In this document: one piece after another, positions 1-11,212 of the stretch
How the letters are laid out: each line of letters starts with the position of its first letter
Numbering within the stretch: the stretch's first letter is position 1
NCBI GenBank assembly: GCA_032717465.1
Contig: CM064632.1
Coordinates: 27,848,314 to 27,912,313 of the forward strand
Source: Coenobita brevimanus
Lineage: Eukaryota; Arthropoda; Malacostraca; Decapoda; Coenobitidae
DNA: 64,000 nt
Reading direction: 5' to 3'
Notes under the pieces: generated by a model
Told to the model about the DNA's origin: nothing
Databases searched by the model: none
The model's input: the letters and a program-made list of their open reading frames with translations, nothing else
Position numbers and translations under genes: made by a program

Positions 1-563
1 AACCTGATCTCCTGGCTGAAAGTGGTGTAACCTGGACTTCTTATCATACCAAGTCTTCATCTTCTCCTGAGCAGCTCCTAAATTCTCTCTCGCCAGCTGT
101 AAAGCAGTGGACAGCCATTCTTTGAACTTCATCACATACTCCAGCAAGTTGACGTCATCTTCCTCCGACAGCCAGCATTCCTTGAGTAACTTAACGGGTC
201 CTCTTACTTCATGGCCAAACAGTAGTTCAAAAGGTGAGAAGCCCAGTGATTCATTTGGGGATTCTCTTGCGGCAAACACAACGAATGGAAGACCTTTGTC
301 CCAGTCTTTCTGATGTTCCAAACAGTATTTCTTGAGCATCGATTTGACTGTTTGATGATATCTCTCCAACGCTCCATGGGTCTGGGGATGGTAAGCTGAA
401 GACGTGATCTGGATGATGCCCAACTCTTTCAGAGACTGCTTGAAAACGTTTGACATGAAATTACTTCCCCGGTCTGACTGTACCTCCTTGGGCAGACCAA
501 ACTTTCTGAAGAACCCTAGCATTTCCTTAACCATGTTCTTTGCTGAGATATTTGTAAGTGGAA
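1..563 (-). pseudogene. integrase core and C-terminal part, copy A
   Basis: The minus-strand translation matches the integrase of copy B downstream of its first catalytic Asp. It includes the QSDRGSNF and HPQTQGALERYH segments that carry the second Asp and the Glu of the DDE triad, then the part before the GPY/F module. It is separated from the upstream gag-pro-int frame by the LINE insertion at 564-974 and cut by the window start. It belongs to the same original reading frame as the 975-3351 segment. Confidence 0.85.
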
Positions 564-974
564 GGACACAAGTCAATAGTGAGAGCCGTGGAAATGAGTT
601 ATTTAAGAGGAGCCTGTGGAGTCACATGGAGAGACAGGCTGACGAATGAGGATATAAAGGAGCGTTGTGGTGTTGATGTGGATGTGATAGGAAGCGTTAT
701 GAGGAACACACTGAGGTGGTTTGGCCATGTGGAGAGGATGGAGGGTCAAAGACTGATGAAGAGAGTGTATGTGAGTGAGGTGGAGGGGGAAAGAGGGAGG
801 GGGAGGCCGAGGATGAGATGGAGAGATGGGGTGGAGAGGTATATGAGAGAGGGGTGTGTGAGTTGGGAGCAGGGGAGTGAAATGGCGGGGGGACAGGGCG
901 ACTTGGAGGCGATTTGTTTGTGGCCACTCCAAACGGGATTGAGGCGTCTGGCAATAGATAGATAGAGATAGATA
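564..974 (+). mobile_element. 5'-truncated RTE-like LINE fragment inserted in copy A integrase
   Basis: The plus-strand frame from about 567 to 965 encodes the C-terminal tail typical of RTE-like LINEs: a GVTWRDRLTNE segment, LRWFGHVERM, then a RGRGRPRMRWRDGVERY segment. The fragment ends with GGCGTCTGGCAAT followed by a GATA-type repeat. It lies between AAGTGGAA and GAATGG, which are contiguous in copy B, giving a short GAA duplication (561-563 and 975-977). It is the same subfamily as the LINE at 38085-39130. The clade is inferred from the C-terminal region only. Confidence 0.8.
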
Positions 975-3351
975 GAATGGCTTCAGGATAACGAGTAGCC
1001 ATATCAATCAGGGTCAACACATAAGAAAATCCTGAAGAAGTCTTAGGAAGAGGGCCCACAATATCCACCAACACACGGGTGAATGGCGCCTCAAAAGGAG
1101 GAATGGGAACTAGAGGTGCAACCTTTTCGGTCTGATTACACTTCCCCACAACTTGACATGTGTGACAAGACTTACAATACCAGGAAACATCCCTGAAGAT
1201 ACCTGGCCAGTAGAAGTGTTTCAAAATGCGTGCCACAGTCTTCCTCACTCCAAGGTGTCCTGCCAAACTGGAATCATGAGCCACTCTAATGATATCCTGC
1301 CTACAAACACGAGGGATGACAACTTGATGTACAACCTCCCATTCACAGTCGGCTGATGCTGTTGGGGGTCTCCACTTCCTCATACGTACTCCTGACTTTA
1401 TATAATAACAAGTAGAAGCACCAGTTGACCCTTCCTCACTGCAAGCAGAGTTAGCAAGACCTTTCAACTCAGGGTTAGCAACCTGCAACTCAATCAACTC
1501 TTGACGAGACAAATTATCAACACTATGGGGTACTGCCTCATCTCGTGAGTGGTCCAAATTAGCAAGAAAAGTGTCAGCTAGGATAACATCATCATCATCA
1601 TTATCCTCTAAGTCACCAGTAACTTTAGACTTAGCCCTAGTGACAGCACATGCAGGGAACACATCAGGGACATCACAATCCTGGGCCGCAGCCACTGGCT
1701 CACTAGACAACTGAGGAGCTGGACACACTTGACTACCACCAATATCATTTCCAAGTAAGAAAGTTACACCTGACATTGGGAGTGTCTCAACCAACCCAAC
1801 CATAACGGAACCATTAACAAAACCAGACTCTAAATTCACTCTGCACAGAGGGACAGAGAAGTAATTATTCCCTACACCTTGTAAGATTACAGTTTCATCA
1901 GAGGAATTAACATTAGAGCCTAGAACACTGGTCAGCATAAGGGATTGGCAAGCACCTGTATCACGATATATTTTAACTGATTTCCTGTCAATACTGTCCA
2001 GAGGACTGACAAAACCATCAGACAGGAAATTAGCACATGAACTCTTGAGAGTGTCACCCACGTTACTGCTCAAAAGAGGAGCTCCATCATGAGAATTTAA
2101 GTTACCCCTCAAAGCAGGTTCAGTTAACTCAGTTAAAGAATTCTGGGAACTCTCAAGAGTGGACACTAGACCAATTGATTGAATATTTAAAGACTCCTTT
2201 TTGTTCACATCGCGCTGTCTCCTGAAACATTTCTCCGTAGTATGACCAACCTTACTACAATAAGTACATTTACTTTTCTGAAATCTAGAGGTGAAGCTGG
2301 TATTTACTTCCTGAGAAACATCATCTTTATTCTCTTTCTTGTTACCTGTACTCTGAGTAGAAGCAACGTACTTACTCTCAGCTTTCCTTCTTTCTCTACA
2401 ATATCTCTTGTGAGTGAGAACATACTCATCAGCTAAAACTGCAGCATCAGACAAATTATCTATTCTTCTCTCATCAAGATAAAGGCTTACATCTTTATAA
2501 ATACACCTCTTGTAGTCCTCCAGCAAAATCATCTGCTTAAATTTACCAAAATCAGAATCCACATTCTTAGAATTTAACCACTGCTCTAACAGATCTTCTT
2601 TGATTTTTGCATACTCAACATGGGATTGCTTATCTTGCTTGTAAGTTGTCCTAAATTTTACTCTATAGGCTTCAGGAACAAGCTCATAGGCCTTAAGAAT
2701 CAAGCTCTTAACTACATCATAATTATCAGATTGATCCTGAGGCAAAGATGCATAAGTTACTTGAGCTTTACCGGTGAGAACAGTTTGAAGGAGTACTGGC
2801 CAATACTTTTTGGGCCAATTAAAACCTGTAGCTACCCTCTCAAACAACTGAAAATACTTTGTTAAATCATATTCATTAAAAGGAGGGACAAGTTTAACAT
2901 TTTTAGCCACATCAAAATCATCAGAGCTAGATGATCCAGTTCCACCTTGTTTCATGCGATACTCATGGTCTGCCTGAATCCTGGCAAGTTCAATTTGTGC
3001 CTGTATCTGTGCCTCCTGAATACGAGCCTGAGACTCCGCCTTCTTAGCCTGAGACTCAGCCTCCTTAGCACGTGCTTGAAATTCAGCCTCCTTAACACGA
3101 GCCTCCTGCAGGGCTAGCTGTAACTTAGCTATTTCAATCTGCGTTTGCTCATTTGGAGGAGTTACATTAAACAAGCTTTCATTAATCATGCCAACAATTT
3201 GATCTTTAGAATGATGAGAGTGAACTGCAATTCCCAATTGCTGAGCAACAAGCTTAAGTTCATTCTTTGTTCTGTTTTCTACATCACACACTGTTTGCAC
3301 ATTTGACAAAAAATCTTTGGCTTCATCAAGCGTAGTAATAGTAGACATCAT
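975..3351 (-). pseudogene. gag-protease-integrase frame, copy A (interrupted by LINE)
   Basis: One uninterrupted frame encodes Gag, protease and the start of integrase. Numbering from the frame opening at 3378, the first ATG is codon 10 (3351). Residues about 80-145 are an Ala/Glu/Gln-rich coiled coil of KEAEFQA-type repeats. Residues about 165-325 are a helical capsid region with a SCAN-like stretch (TGKAQVTYASLP, YDVVKSLILKAYELVPEAYR). Residues 371-384 form a CCHC knuckle (CTYCSKVGHTTEKC). A DTGA protease motif follows, then the HHCC zinc site, here with all ligands (SCHTC), and the first catalytic Asp (VDIVGPL). The frame then runs into the LINE at 974, making a fused dead-end C-terminus. 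No stop separates gag from pol, so no frameshift is needed for expression. Confidence 0.85.
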
Positions 3352-3432
3352 GAATAAATCACAGTCACAAAATATCAAGCAATATCTTTATGATAATATC
3401 CTGAATATCCTGATATGAGGTCGCCAAATTTA

Positions 3433-4180
3433 TGTTACGGAACAGAGAAAACTGTCCCGCAAAGTTCCAGGTTCAAAACAAAGAGTTAGGTAAAATTACA
3501 AGTTAAAGTTTAATGCTCAAACTAACAACAAAACATTCAGGACTCATAAGGATAATGTAATGGCAAAAAACAGGTTAAATATATCGTTAACTGCAATAGC
3601 CTCTATTAACACGAAATTAGCATGAGTAAATTTATCTAAGTCAGCCCTGTTAAAATGAGATTCCAGATAATACTCAGTGAATGCCAGATATATTATTACA
3701 GATACAAAATATTATTAATGATGGCTGACAATAAGAACCTTACATAAATTTCAAAAACCTTACTAGGCCTAGGAACTAACCTTACGCTACACAGTACAAG
3801 AAAAAATGCAACAACAGTTATACTCAAATTACACACAGCTGCTAGATGGTTGGAGACTTCCTGAGCACTCACAATAATAACTGTACAAGGGAGGACAGAG
3901 ATGTGAACAAAATGAGGAGCAGATCTAAGTGGCAATAATGCAGAGACTGAGCTCATTATATAGAGGCTGGCAGAGCTTGATACAACTTGTAAGAAGGACC
4001 CACAAATGAAGCCAGAGGGGACAAAGACTTGACAATCCTGCTCTGAACAACAGAAAGGACGACTTACTCTACTATAACGGTAGAAGGGGGAACTGAGGCA
4101 GAACACGCACGTGATCAAACATGCAGCATACTGTGCGTTAAAATTACACAAAGGATGATGAAATCATAGGCTATGTAACA
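3433..4180 (-). repeat. 5' LTR of copy A
   Basis: This 748-bp LTR begins TGTTACATAG (at 4180, minus strand) and ends CCGTAACA at 3433. It is followed inward by the same TAAATTTGGCGACC leader as copy B. A TATATAA-like core promoter sits near 3955-3962 in the minus direction. It differs from the copy B LTRs at scattered positions, so this copy is the more diverged one. Confidence 0.9.
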
Positions 4181-4258
<78 letters not shown>

Positions 4259-4260
4259 AT
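4181..4260. repeat. (TA)n microsatellite ending in CA repeats
   Basis: About 70 bp of alternating TA with one TT interruption, then a short CACACA run, directly abuts the LTR edge of copy A. The element probably inserted at or beside a TA-rich site. Confidence 0.95.
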
Positions 4261-4590
4261 GTATGCAGGAAGACATATAACTGTACATAGACTAGCAGAC
4301 AGGAAGACAACAAAAATGCTGCAGCTTGGAGGACCGGAGAGACTGAGTGAAACGATCGTACCAGGCTGGAAGACAACAGATCCTAGTATACGTACCGCAG
4401 GTAAAATGAATAAAATACACCGACAGACATATAATCAGACACATAACCGAAAAAAAAAATTGACAGACAGATAGGCAGACAGCAAGAGTGAAGCAGCTGA
4501 GATGGCCGGTCTGACTGAAACTGTATGAAGCGCCACGAAACAGCATAAAGGAAAATGAGGCTCTCAGGTCCACCTGTATTCACCGTATTG
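4261..4590. other. diverged direct duplication, no gene
   Basis: Two blocks about 170 bp apart (near 4320-4375 and 4492-4545) share GCAGCT, a GGCCGG/GGACCGG core and a GACTGAGTGAAAC-like stretch, separated by CAGA/GACA-rich sequence. They look like a decayed tandem unit. The short open frames here are chance. Confidence 0.5.
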
Positions 4591-4599
4591 ACTAAAGTC

Positions 4600-4875
4600 T
4601 CCCCACGGACCCCACCACCATCACCACTACCAACACTATCGCCACCATAACCATAACCACCACTATCACTACCATCACTACCAACAACATACCACCACCA
4701 CTAACACTACCACCACCACCAAGAGTTTCACTACCACCAACACTATCGCCATTACCATCACCACCACCAATATCAACAACATTATTGTCACCATATAGAC
4801 TAGATCACCATCATCACCAATACTATTATTACTACTACCGCCACCATCATCACCAAAAACCACCACCACAGCCAC
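4600..4875. repeat. CCA/CAC/TCA trinucleotide-rich tract
   Basis: Imperfect ACC, CCA and ATC triplets dominate. They give meaningless poly-Val/His translations on the two strands. Confidence 0.9.
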
Positions 4876-4989
4876 ACAGCACCACTAGTGGAAGCAAAGG
4901 AATCTCTTGGGTAAAACCAGCCAGAGTCGATTTTGCAACTCCATGGCCATCCAAATTTTATGCGTGTATTTTTTTTTTTTTAATATTCC

Positions 4990-5770
4990 CTAACCAGTGT
5001 ATTAAAAAAGTTTAATTTTTGGTAAAAACAAACTGCTTCATTAATATACCCGGTACTAAAACCTTTATGTTTGCATCATCAAAAATACTTCATTCCTGGA
5101 GTGCTCCCAAAAGTGGCTTATTCTTCCAGTACAATCAAAATTGGTTCTTTTTTAATACACAATATCTAGACAGACACACAGACAGATAGATAGATAAAGA
5201 CATACGTATGTGTTTACAAACAATGGATTCAAACAGCGATTTACCATTTTTGGTGGCATATCAAATACTAATGCAATCCATCACTACACTACATTCAGAG
5301 CTCCCTATTTCAGTACTTCAGAAAACTGCATTTCTTTAGGACAAAACTGGCCCATTTTTACAACACTGTAAAACTCCTTCACTATTTAGACAAACCCCCA
5401 ATTTTTTTCTATTTCCAATACACTGTCAACGCTTCAGTAGAGGAATAAACTCAATACAGCTTCATAGTTGCAATACACCCAAAACTTTTACAACTGAAAA
5501 GAAAATGGCTTCATTTTTGCAATACACTCGTGAGCTTGAGTTCTGTTGCGCAAATCTGCTTTATGTTTTGCTGTTTATACAGACAAGATACAATTTGGCA
5601 ACATTCGTAACAGCTTCATTTATGTAATACAATAAAAATGGTTATTTTTTGTATTACCTAATAATTAGCTACTTAATTTCTGTAACATTAATACTGCTTC
5701 ATTTTGCAACATCCAAAAATGATTAGTTTTCGTTGTCCTCACAAAACTGCTTTATGTCCTGAAGTACACC
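4990..5770. repeat. degenerate minisatellite, period about 50-70 bp
   Basis: A loose motif of the type AAACTGCTTCATTTTTGCAATACACC recurs many times with strong divergence (for example near 5028, 5440, 5505, 5605 and 5690). No coding frame is credible. The array is old, because most units match only in their cores. Confidence 0.6.

Positions 5771-5775
<5 letters not shown>

Positions 5776-5814
<39 letters not shown>
5776..5814. repeat. (CT)n microsatellite
   Basis: About 19 uninterrupted CT units followed closely by a G-run. Confidence 0.95.
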
Positions 5815-5817
<3 letters not shown>

Positions 5818-5842
5818 ATTCGGGGGGGGGTGAATAATTTTA

Positions 5843-6128
5843 GTGACGTCACCGTACTAAAGGAATTACTTGAGTTCGATTCCCGGGCCGGCCATAATTC
5901 CTTTAGCCTATAACTGAACAGGGATCGGATTGTAAATCTGATGGCTGCGTATCGTACAGTAGTTCAGTGAAGAAGAGAACTATATATACCAGATTTGGTT
6001 ACCCTCGTACTGTCTACAAAGCTAGTCTAAGCCTTTTTCTTTGAGAGAATGTGGAGGTACGCAGTACATAGGAGGACATGTTCTTCAGGGAACGGGCTGT
6101 GTAGTCGTTGCCCAGAGTCTGACATAAA
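5843..6128 (+). mobile_element. tRNA-like SINE, degenerate 5' end
   Basis: A Pol III B-box-like GAGTTCGATTCCC lies at 5872-5884, but no clear A box is left upstream. The 3' end TGCCCAGAGTCTGACATA followed by an A-run matches the ends of the SINEs at 25312-25640 and 59681-59820 (GCCCAGAGTCGGACACATA). It is called a SINE from the B box plus the shared 3' end. Confidence 0.6.
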
Positions 6129-7239
6129 AAAAAATAATAATAACAATACTGAGACCGATTTCATGAGCGTGGGGTATTAGAATTCCTAGACTTTATTATG
6201 TTTTGAATATTTCACCCCTTCTTAATCTACACACTGCAGTCCTGTCCACTTATTTACTGATGACTCCACCCTTCACTGCAGGTACCTGAACCGCAAAATG
6301 CATCTGCAGCACACAAGCTTTCTGACTTACGCTATCAATATTTCTGACAAGGGGTAATGGAAACCTAGCAGATTATCATGCACCAAAAACACGATTCTTA
6401 CAGCTTTTACCCCGTTGAAATCTTTCACAGTAGCCTCTTAATATTTAGTAACACACTACCCAGTCCGCAGTCATCACACCGTTTTTGAGATTTCTTTCCA
6501 TCAAGACCTATCAGGAAAAGATCTTATTACCTCACTGCAAAATGTGCTTCTATGATACTGGGTGTGCAAGGGCAACTGTGATTTTCTTTATCCCGGAACA
6601 CATGTTTAGTTTGTACGAAGATCTTTTTACCTCTGTGTGAAATATACCGGTATCTCGTGTGTGTATGTGTGTGTTGGTGGGGGGGGGGGGAAGGATCATC
6701 AGATGCCATTCTTCTAAAAAAAAATAAAAAATAAAAAACTTTTTTCTCATTAACTCTCATCCCTTACTGGGTCCTTTCCTCACTCATTCAACCGTAGTGC
6801 TGCATCTTTATCCCTCTACTAACGTTATTTCAATGGGTAATCTCTCCTGAACTGTATACTGCATCCCTCTAGTACAGCAAGTGCGTAGTGGCTGTCTGGC
6901 AACACAGTCTCACCATTTTTCTGTCCAACTCTCAAATGTAAGGGTTAACCGATAATCTCACTCCTTCATGTTAGCAAAGGGTTAATTTTGGAACTGTCTT
7001 GCTCAGTCTGTATTGTTATCTATGGGCCACCCTACATATATAAACCAAACTCATATAAGTTTGGCAGCACAAATTCGAAAGGTATTCTTATTCTCGTTTA
7101 ACCGCTCTAGCCTCCAGCCTATGCACACTTTTAATTGACCAACTCATGCTGCCCTTATTGTTAGTCGCATTTTCTTGCTTGATTTAATTTCTTTTGGTTG
7201 TTCTTGTCTAATTTTGGCAGGCACTTCTACCCTTCATAA
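6129..7239. other. no gene recognised
   Basis: Unique-looking AT-rich sequence with one G-run and TG repeat near 6655-6690 and an A-rich run near 6715. Short frames on the minus strand across 6527-6760 consist mainly of low-complexity residues. Nothing supports a gene. Confidence 0.6.
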
Positions 7240-7306
7240 TTAACCCATTCCGACCAAACTCGGAAACAATGACCAGCCTATGACCTAGTTGCGTCTGCAA
7301 GGTTTT

Positions 7307-7339
7307 GGTTGCTAGGCAACTACTCGTTGCCTAGCAACG
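7307..7339. repeat. perfect 14-bp inverted repeat (hairpin)
   Basis: GTTGCTAGGCAAC and GTTGCCTAGCAAC pair perfectly across a 5-base TACTC loop, near the left end of the TTAA-flanked element. Confidence 0.9.
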
Positions 7340-7569
7340 GCCGAAGAATTGATTTTTTCTATACTTTTCACGTTTTGGGCTGTAGAAGCATTACCAATGG
7401 GCATAAAAAGCTCATACTTCCTAAGGCATAATCTTGCGGTCATTCCCTATCAGAAGTGTGCCATCTATTTTCCTCTCTCTCTCTCTCTCTCTCTCTGGTT
7501 TTCGAGTGGCAACCCTGTGAAGATTGGCTTCAGTGACCTTAGCAACCAGTACCTGTTTTCAAAAATGCT

Positions 7570-8220
7570 ACCCTAGTTCCCCAGCGGCTCAATGGAATTG
7601 AATAAAACTTTGCATGCTAATAGACATTGACTAGTACTACAACTTCCTATGGTACACCTGTGTGCTACATTGGGCAGGTCAGGGGTCAAAGGTCATCAAA
7701 TGCGATAATGGTGAAAATTGCTAAAATCACAACAATGCTCCCACGAAATGCTAAGGCTCCAAAAATTATTAAGCCCGAACCATGATTACTGAGTGGAATG
7801 TTGCACTAGAGTACCTCCATACAAAAACGACATTTCGTGTCGAAACTCACTTCCAGTCACTGGCAGCGCCAACTAGAAGTTGTACCTCTGGTGGGCCATT
7901 CTGCAAATTTCAAGTTCCCTAGCTCCACAGTGGGTGGATGGAATCGAATGAAACTTTGCATGCTTATAGACGTTAATGAGTAGCTACTACACGTGAGCTT
8001 CGTACATGCATGACCTATATCTGCCAGGTCAGATGTCAAACGTCATCAAGTGCAAAAAATATGAGAAACGCTAAGATTACTACCTTGCTCGCGCAAAATG
8101 CTAAGGCTCCAAAGACTATTATGCCATGGCCATGATTCTTGGGTGGAATGTTGCACTGGAGTATCTCAATATAGAAATGACTTTAAGTATCGAAACTCAC
8201 TTCCAGTCGCTTACAAAGCT
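7570..8220. repeat. two diverged direct repeats of about 310 bp
   Basis: The blocks 7583-7860 and 7920-8215 share, in order, GAATGAAACTTTGCATGCT-like, GGTCAGxxGTCAAA, ATGCTAAGGCTCCAAA, a CATGATT...GGTGGAATGTTGCACT-like stretch, and GAAACTCACTTCCAGTC. This is an old tandem duplication inside the TTAA-flanked element. Confidence 0.8.
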
Positions 8221-8343
8221 AGGTCCGCTTAGAGCTGGCCATCGTCGCCTACCAGCCTGTTCGAAATAGTTTTTAGTCTTTTAACTTCCAGAATATCCCT
8301 CAACCGAAAAGCATTATGCGTCCGCAGAAGGTGAAAGGGTTAA

Positions 8344-9149
8344 TATTCGTACTGAGAACATGAGCATTAATAGCCATATAGTGAAAAATAAGAATAGCAT
8401 GGCTTCCACTAACACAGCTTAATAAAACTCTCTGGCAATGGCTTCAACAGAATATTAGAACTTCCCTACCAACAGTGTCAACAAAATCATTTAAATATTA
8501 TCAGAATCAGTCGTTTCACAATGATGACGTATTTTCTACAGTTATCTGGCTTTTTTAAAGGATGTTTTGTTTAACTTACGACAAACATTTCAAATTCACT
8601 TTTTTTTATGCAAGGAAGAAGGAACCAAAGGCCAGGAGTCCGTAAGTTCTTCCATAAAAAATAAAAAACAACAGTGCGAGATACGGCCTTCATTTTGTCC
8701 TTTAGTACTAGGCTTCTCTTCTAAGGCAGCCTATATAAAATGGCCTCGTAGTGTTAAAAATTAAAATAAAATTGCGTCCTCGTTGTGAAGGTGTTAATAT
8801 TCTCGCCCCGTAAACCTAGGTTCGCATTTTAGTCACGTAAGGAGGCTTCCAAGCACCTTTTCCTTTGTTTTTGGATAGGCTGGTTAAAATCCTTTTGCAC
8901 GTTATTTATGCAGAGTTTGACGATGTTTGAAAGATTTACGTAACACAGAATAGGGCAGTAATATATAAAAAGCTAAATAAATCGCTCATGAAATGGTGTT
9001 AGTGAGCTTTCTTCACCAACGAAACTACAGGTCTTAAAGGCGTGAGATGACGGAGCTAATAGAACCATTAATACCCAGTAGAAAAATACACCGTAAACCC
9101 AATGACAACAGCCGTCCACATAGGCAGGTAACGCAAGAGAGAGTAACGC
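8344..9149. other. no gene recognised
   Basis: AT-rich sequence without credible frames, RNA boxes or strong repeats. A GAAGGTGTTAA-type motif near 8785 resembles the ends of the dispersed TTAA repeats described elsewhere. Confidence 0.6.
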
Positions 9150-9300
9150 AGGCGCCAATTAAGGGAAGAGAAGGGAGAGAGGACGAGGAGGGAAAGGGGA
9201 CGAGGAGAGAGAAGGGGGGAGAGGGGGCGAGGAGGGGAAGGGGGCGAGGAGGGGAAGGGGGCGAGGAGGGGAAGGGGACGAGGACGGAGAGGAAACAGAC
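9150..9300. repeat. purine-rich minisatellite, about 19-bp unit
   Basis: Tandem GAGGAGGGGAAGGGGGC-type units on the plus strand, with one strand purine and the other pyrimidine. Overlapping frames in all phases are low complexity and not genes. Confidence 0.85.
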
Positions 9301-9652
9301 TCTCCAATAATTTCCATGAGAGGGTGAACGAAAATGAGACAGACTTTCCAACAGGTAAACTTAAATACAGCCTTAATTAACCCCATTCCAATAACGTATA
9401 CTTAATTTCCGATCTATCTAAACGAATTATTAAACTTGATAAATGTCTCGTGCTAACTCATCCACTCGAAAAATATTTTAGTCTTTCTAAAATCCTCAAC
9501 AGATGGCAGGAATAATATATAAAAAGATGTTCTTCGTTTCAGTGAGCTAATGAAAGAGTTACCTAGTAAGGCAGGGCCATTGGAAAAACAAGGAGGAAGT
9601 GTAGATAAATACCAGAGCCAATTCCATAACAAAATGAGACGGCAAAAGAAAA
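9301..9652. other. no gene recognised
   Basis: AT-rich spacer between two minisatellites. The frame opening at 9550 only becomes long because it enters the 15-bp repeat array. Confidence 0.6.
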
Positions 9653-10237
9653 AGAATGTAAGAACTGGTGGTGTTAGAACCAGTGATATTAGAAATGGTG
9701 GTGTTAGAACTGGTGGTGTTAGAACCGGTGATATTAGAAATGGTGGTGTTAGTATTAGAATTAGTGGTGTCAGAACTTGTGGTGTTAGAACTGGTGGTGT
9801 TAGAACCGGTGATATTAGAAATGGTGGTGTTAGTATGAGAATTAGTGGTGTTAGAACTTGTGGTGTTAGAACCGATGGTGTTACAACTGGTGGTATTAGA
9901 ATTAGTGGTGTAAGAACTGACGGTGTTAGAACTGGTGGTATTAGAATTAGTGGTGTTCAAACTTGTGGTGTTTAAACTGGTGGTGTTAGAACTGGTGATG
10001 TTAGAACTGGTGGTATTAGTACTAGTGGTGTTTGAACGGGTGATGTTAGGACTGGTGGTTGGAACCGGTGATGTTAGAACTGGTGGTGTTAGAAGGTGTG
10101 ATGTTAGAACTGAACTGGTGGTGTTAGAGCAGGTTATGTTAGAACCGGTGATGCTAGAACAGGTGATGCTAGAACCGGTGATGTTAGAACTGGTGGTGTT
10201 AGAACTGATGCTGTAAGAACCGGTGATGCTAGATACA
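9653..10237. repeat. 15-bp minisatellite (AGAACTGGTGGTGTT family)
   Basis: About 38 tandem units vary among GGTGGTGTT, GGTGATGTT, AGTGGTGTT and similar. The 15-bp period is a multiple of three, so long Thr/Ser/Asn-rich or Val/Leu-rich frames arise on both strands by default. They should not be read as proteins. Confidence 0.95.
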
Positions 10238-10379
10238 ACCTTCACTAACATCCGCACTCCTACGGTTTCTCCTGAGCTGAAATGTGGACCTCTGTAGCAA
10301 GAACACACAACAATACATGTAACAATGAAAAACTTTAAGTCTTAAAAATACGGGGGTAAATAAGACGTACCTACAGGCC

Positions 10380-11131
10380 TGTTACATAGCCTATGATTTC
10401 ATCATCCTTTGTGTAATTTTAACGTACAGTATGCTGCATGTTTGATCACGAGCGTTTTCTGCCTCAGTTCCCCCCTTCTACCGTTATAGTAGAGTAAGTA
10501 GTCCTTTCTGTTGTTCAGAGTAGGATTGTCAGCTCTTTGTCCCCATGGCTTCATTTGCTGGCGTCCTTCTTACAAGTTGTATCAAGCTCTGCCGGCCCCT
10601 ATATAATGAGCTCAGTCTTTACATTATGGCCACTTAGATCTACTCCTCATTTTGTTCACATCTCTGTCCTCCCCTGTACAGTTATTATTGTGAGTGCTCA
10701 GGAAGTCTCCAACCATTTAGCAGCTGTGTAATTTGAGTATAAGTGTTATTGCATTTTTTCTTGTACTGTATAGCATAAGGTGTTAATTCTTAGGCCTAGT
10801 AACGTTTTTTGTAATTCATGTAAGGTTCTTATTGTCAGTCATTTTTGATAATATTTTGTATCTGTAATAATATATCTTGCATTCACTGAGTATTATCCTG
10901 CTTTCTCATTTTATCAGGGCTGACTTAGATAAATTTACTCTTGCTAATTTCGTGTTAATAGAGGCTATTGCAGTTAACCATATATTTAACCTGTTTTTGC
11001 CATTACATTATCCTTATGAGTCCTGAATGTTTTGTTGTTAGTTTGTGCACTAAACTTTAACTTGTACTTTTATCTAACTCTTTTGTTTTGAACCTGGAAC
11101 TTTGCGGGACAGTTTTCTCTGTTCCGTAACA
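10380..11131 (+). repeat. 5' LTR of copy B
   Basis: A 752-bp LTR with ends TGTTACATAG and CCGTAACA. A scan against the 3' LTR shows scattered substitutions and small indels (for example ACGTACAG versus ACGCACAG, and GCTGGCGT versus GCGCGT). The two LTRs are highly similar but not identical, so the insertion is not brand new. A TATATAA core-promoter candidate is at 10600-10606. Confidence 0.95.
10600..10606 (+). promoter_or_regulatory. TATA-box candidate in 5' LTR
   Basis: TATATAA sits in a GC-richer context (GCCGGCCCCTATATAATGAGC) and is conserved in all four LTRs in the window. It is a plausible Pol II core promoter for the element, but the start site is not determined. Confidence 0.45.
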
Positions 11132-11212
11132 TAAATTTGGCGACCTCATATCAGGATATTCAGGATATTATCATAAGGATATTGCTTGATATTTTGTGAC
11201 TGTGATTTATTC
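11132..11212 (+). other. primer-binding-site region and gag leader
   Basis: Immediately inside the LTR is TAAATTTGGCGACCTCATATC. TGGCGACC ends in the complement of a tRNA CCA terminus and is the likely start of the primer-binding site, a few bases from the LTR edge. The tRNA species is not identified. The first in-frame ATG of gag follows at 11213. Confidence 0.55.

Larger units (their letters stand above)
1..4180 (-). mobile_element. Gmr1-like Ty3/gypsy LTR retrotransposon, copy A (partial)
   Basis: This minus-strand copy matches the full-length element at 10380-16684. Reading leftward it has its 5' LTR (4180 to 3433), a gag-protease-integrase frame, and integrase sequence running off the window start. 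The RT, RNase H and 3' LTR would lie outside the window. An RTE-like LINE fragment (564-974) interrupts the integrase. The base beyond the LTR edge at 4180 is a (TA)n tract, so the target duplication cannot be checked from one side. No env-like frame is seen in the family. Confidence 0.9.
7244..8339. mobile_element. candidate TTAA-flanked non-autonomous DNA element
   Basis: TTAA occurs at 7240-7243 and 8340-8343. The ends start CCCATTC on the left and, on the reverse strand, CCCTTTC on the right, so 6 of 7 terminal bases match before the repeat decays. TTAA duplication with CCC-starting ends is the pattern of piggyBac-like and related elements. The interior has a 14-bp stem hairpin and a diverged tandem duplication but no transposase frame. 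The assignment is tentative because the terminal repeat is short. Confidence 0.45.

Noticed and set aside
9653..10237. CRISPR-like array
   Set aside because: Units are contiguous 15-mers without spacers, and the context is a eukaryotic genome.
9559..10308. 249-codon Thr/Ser/Asn-rich minus-strand frame
   Set aside because: It is the 15-bp minisatellite read in a frame that never meets a stop; the opposite strand is equally open.
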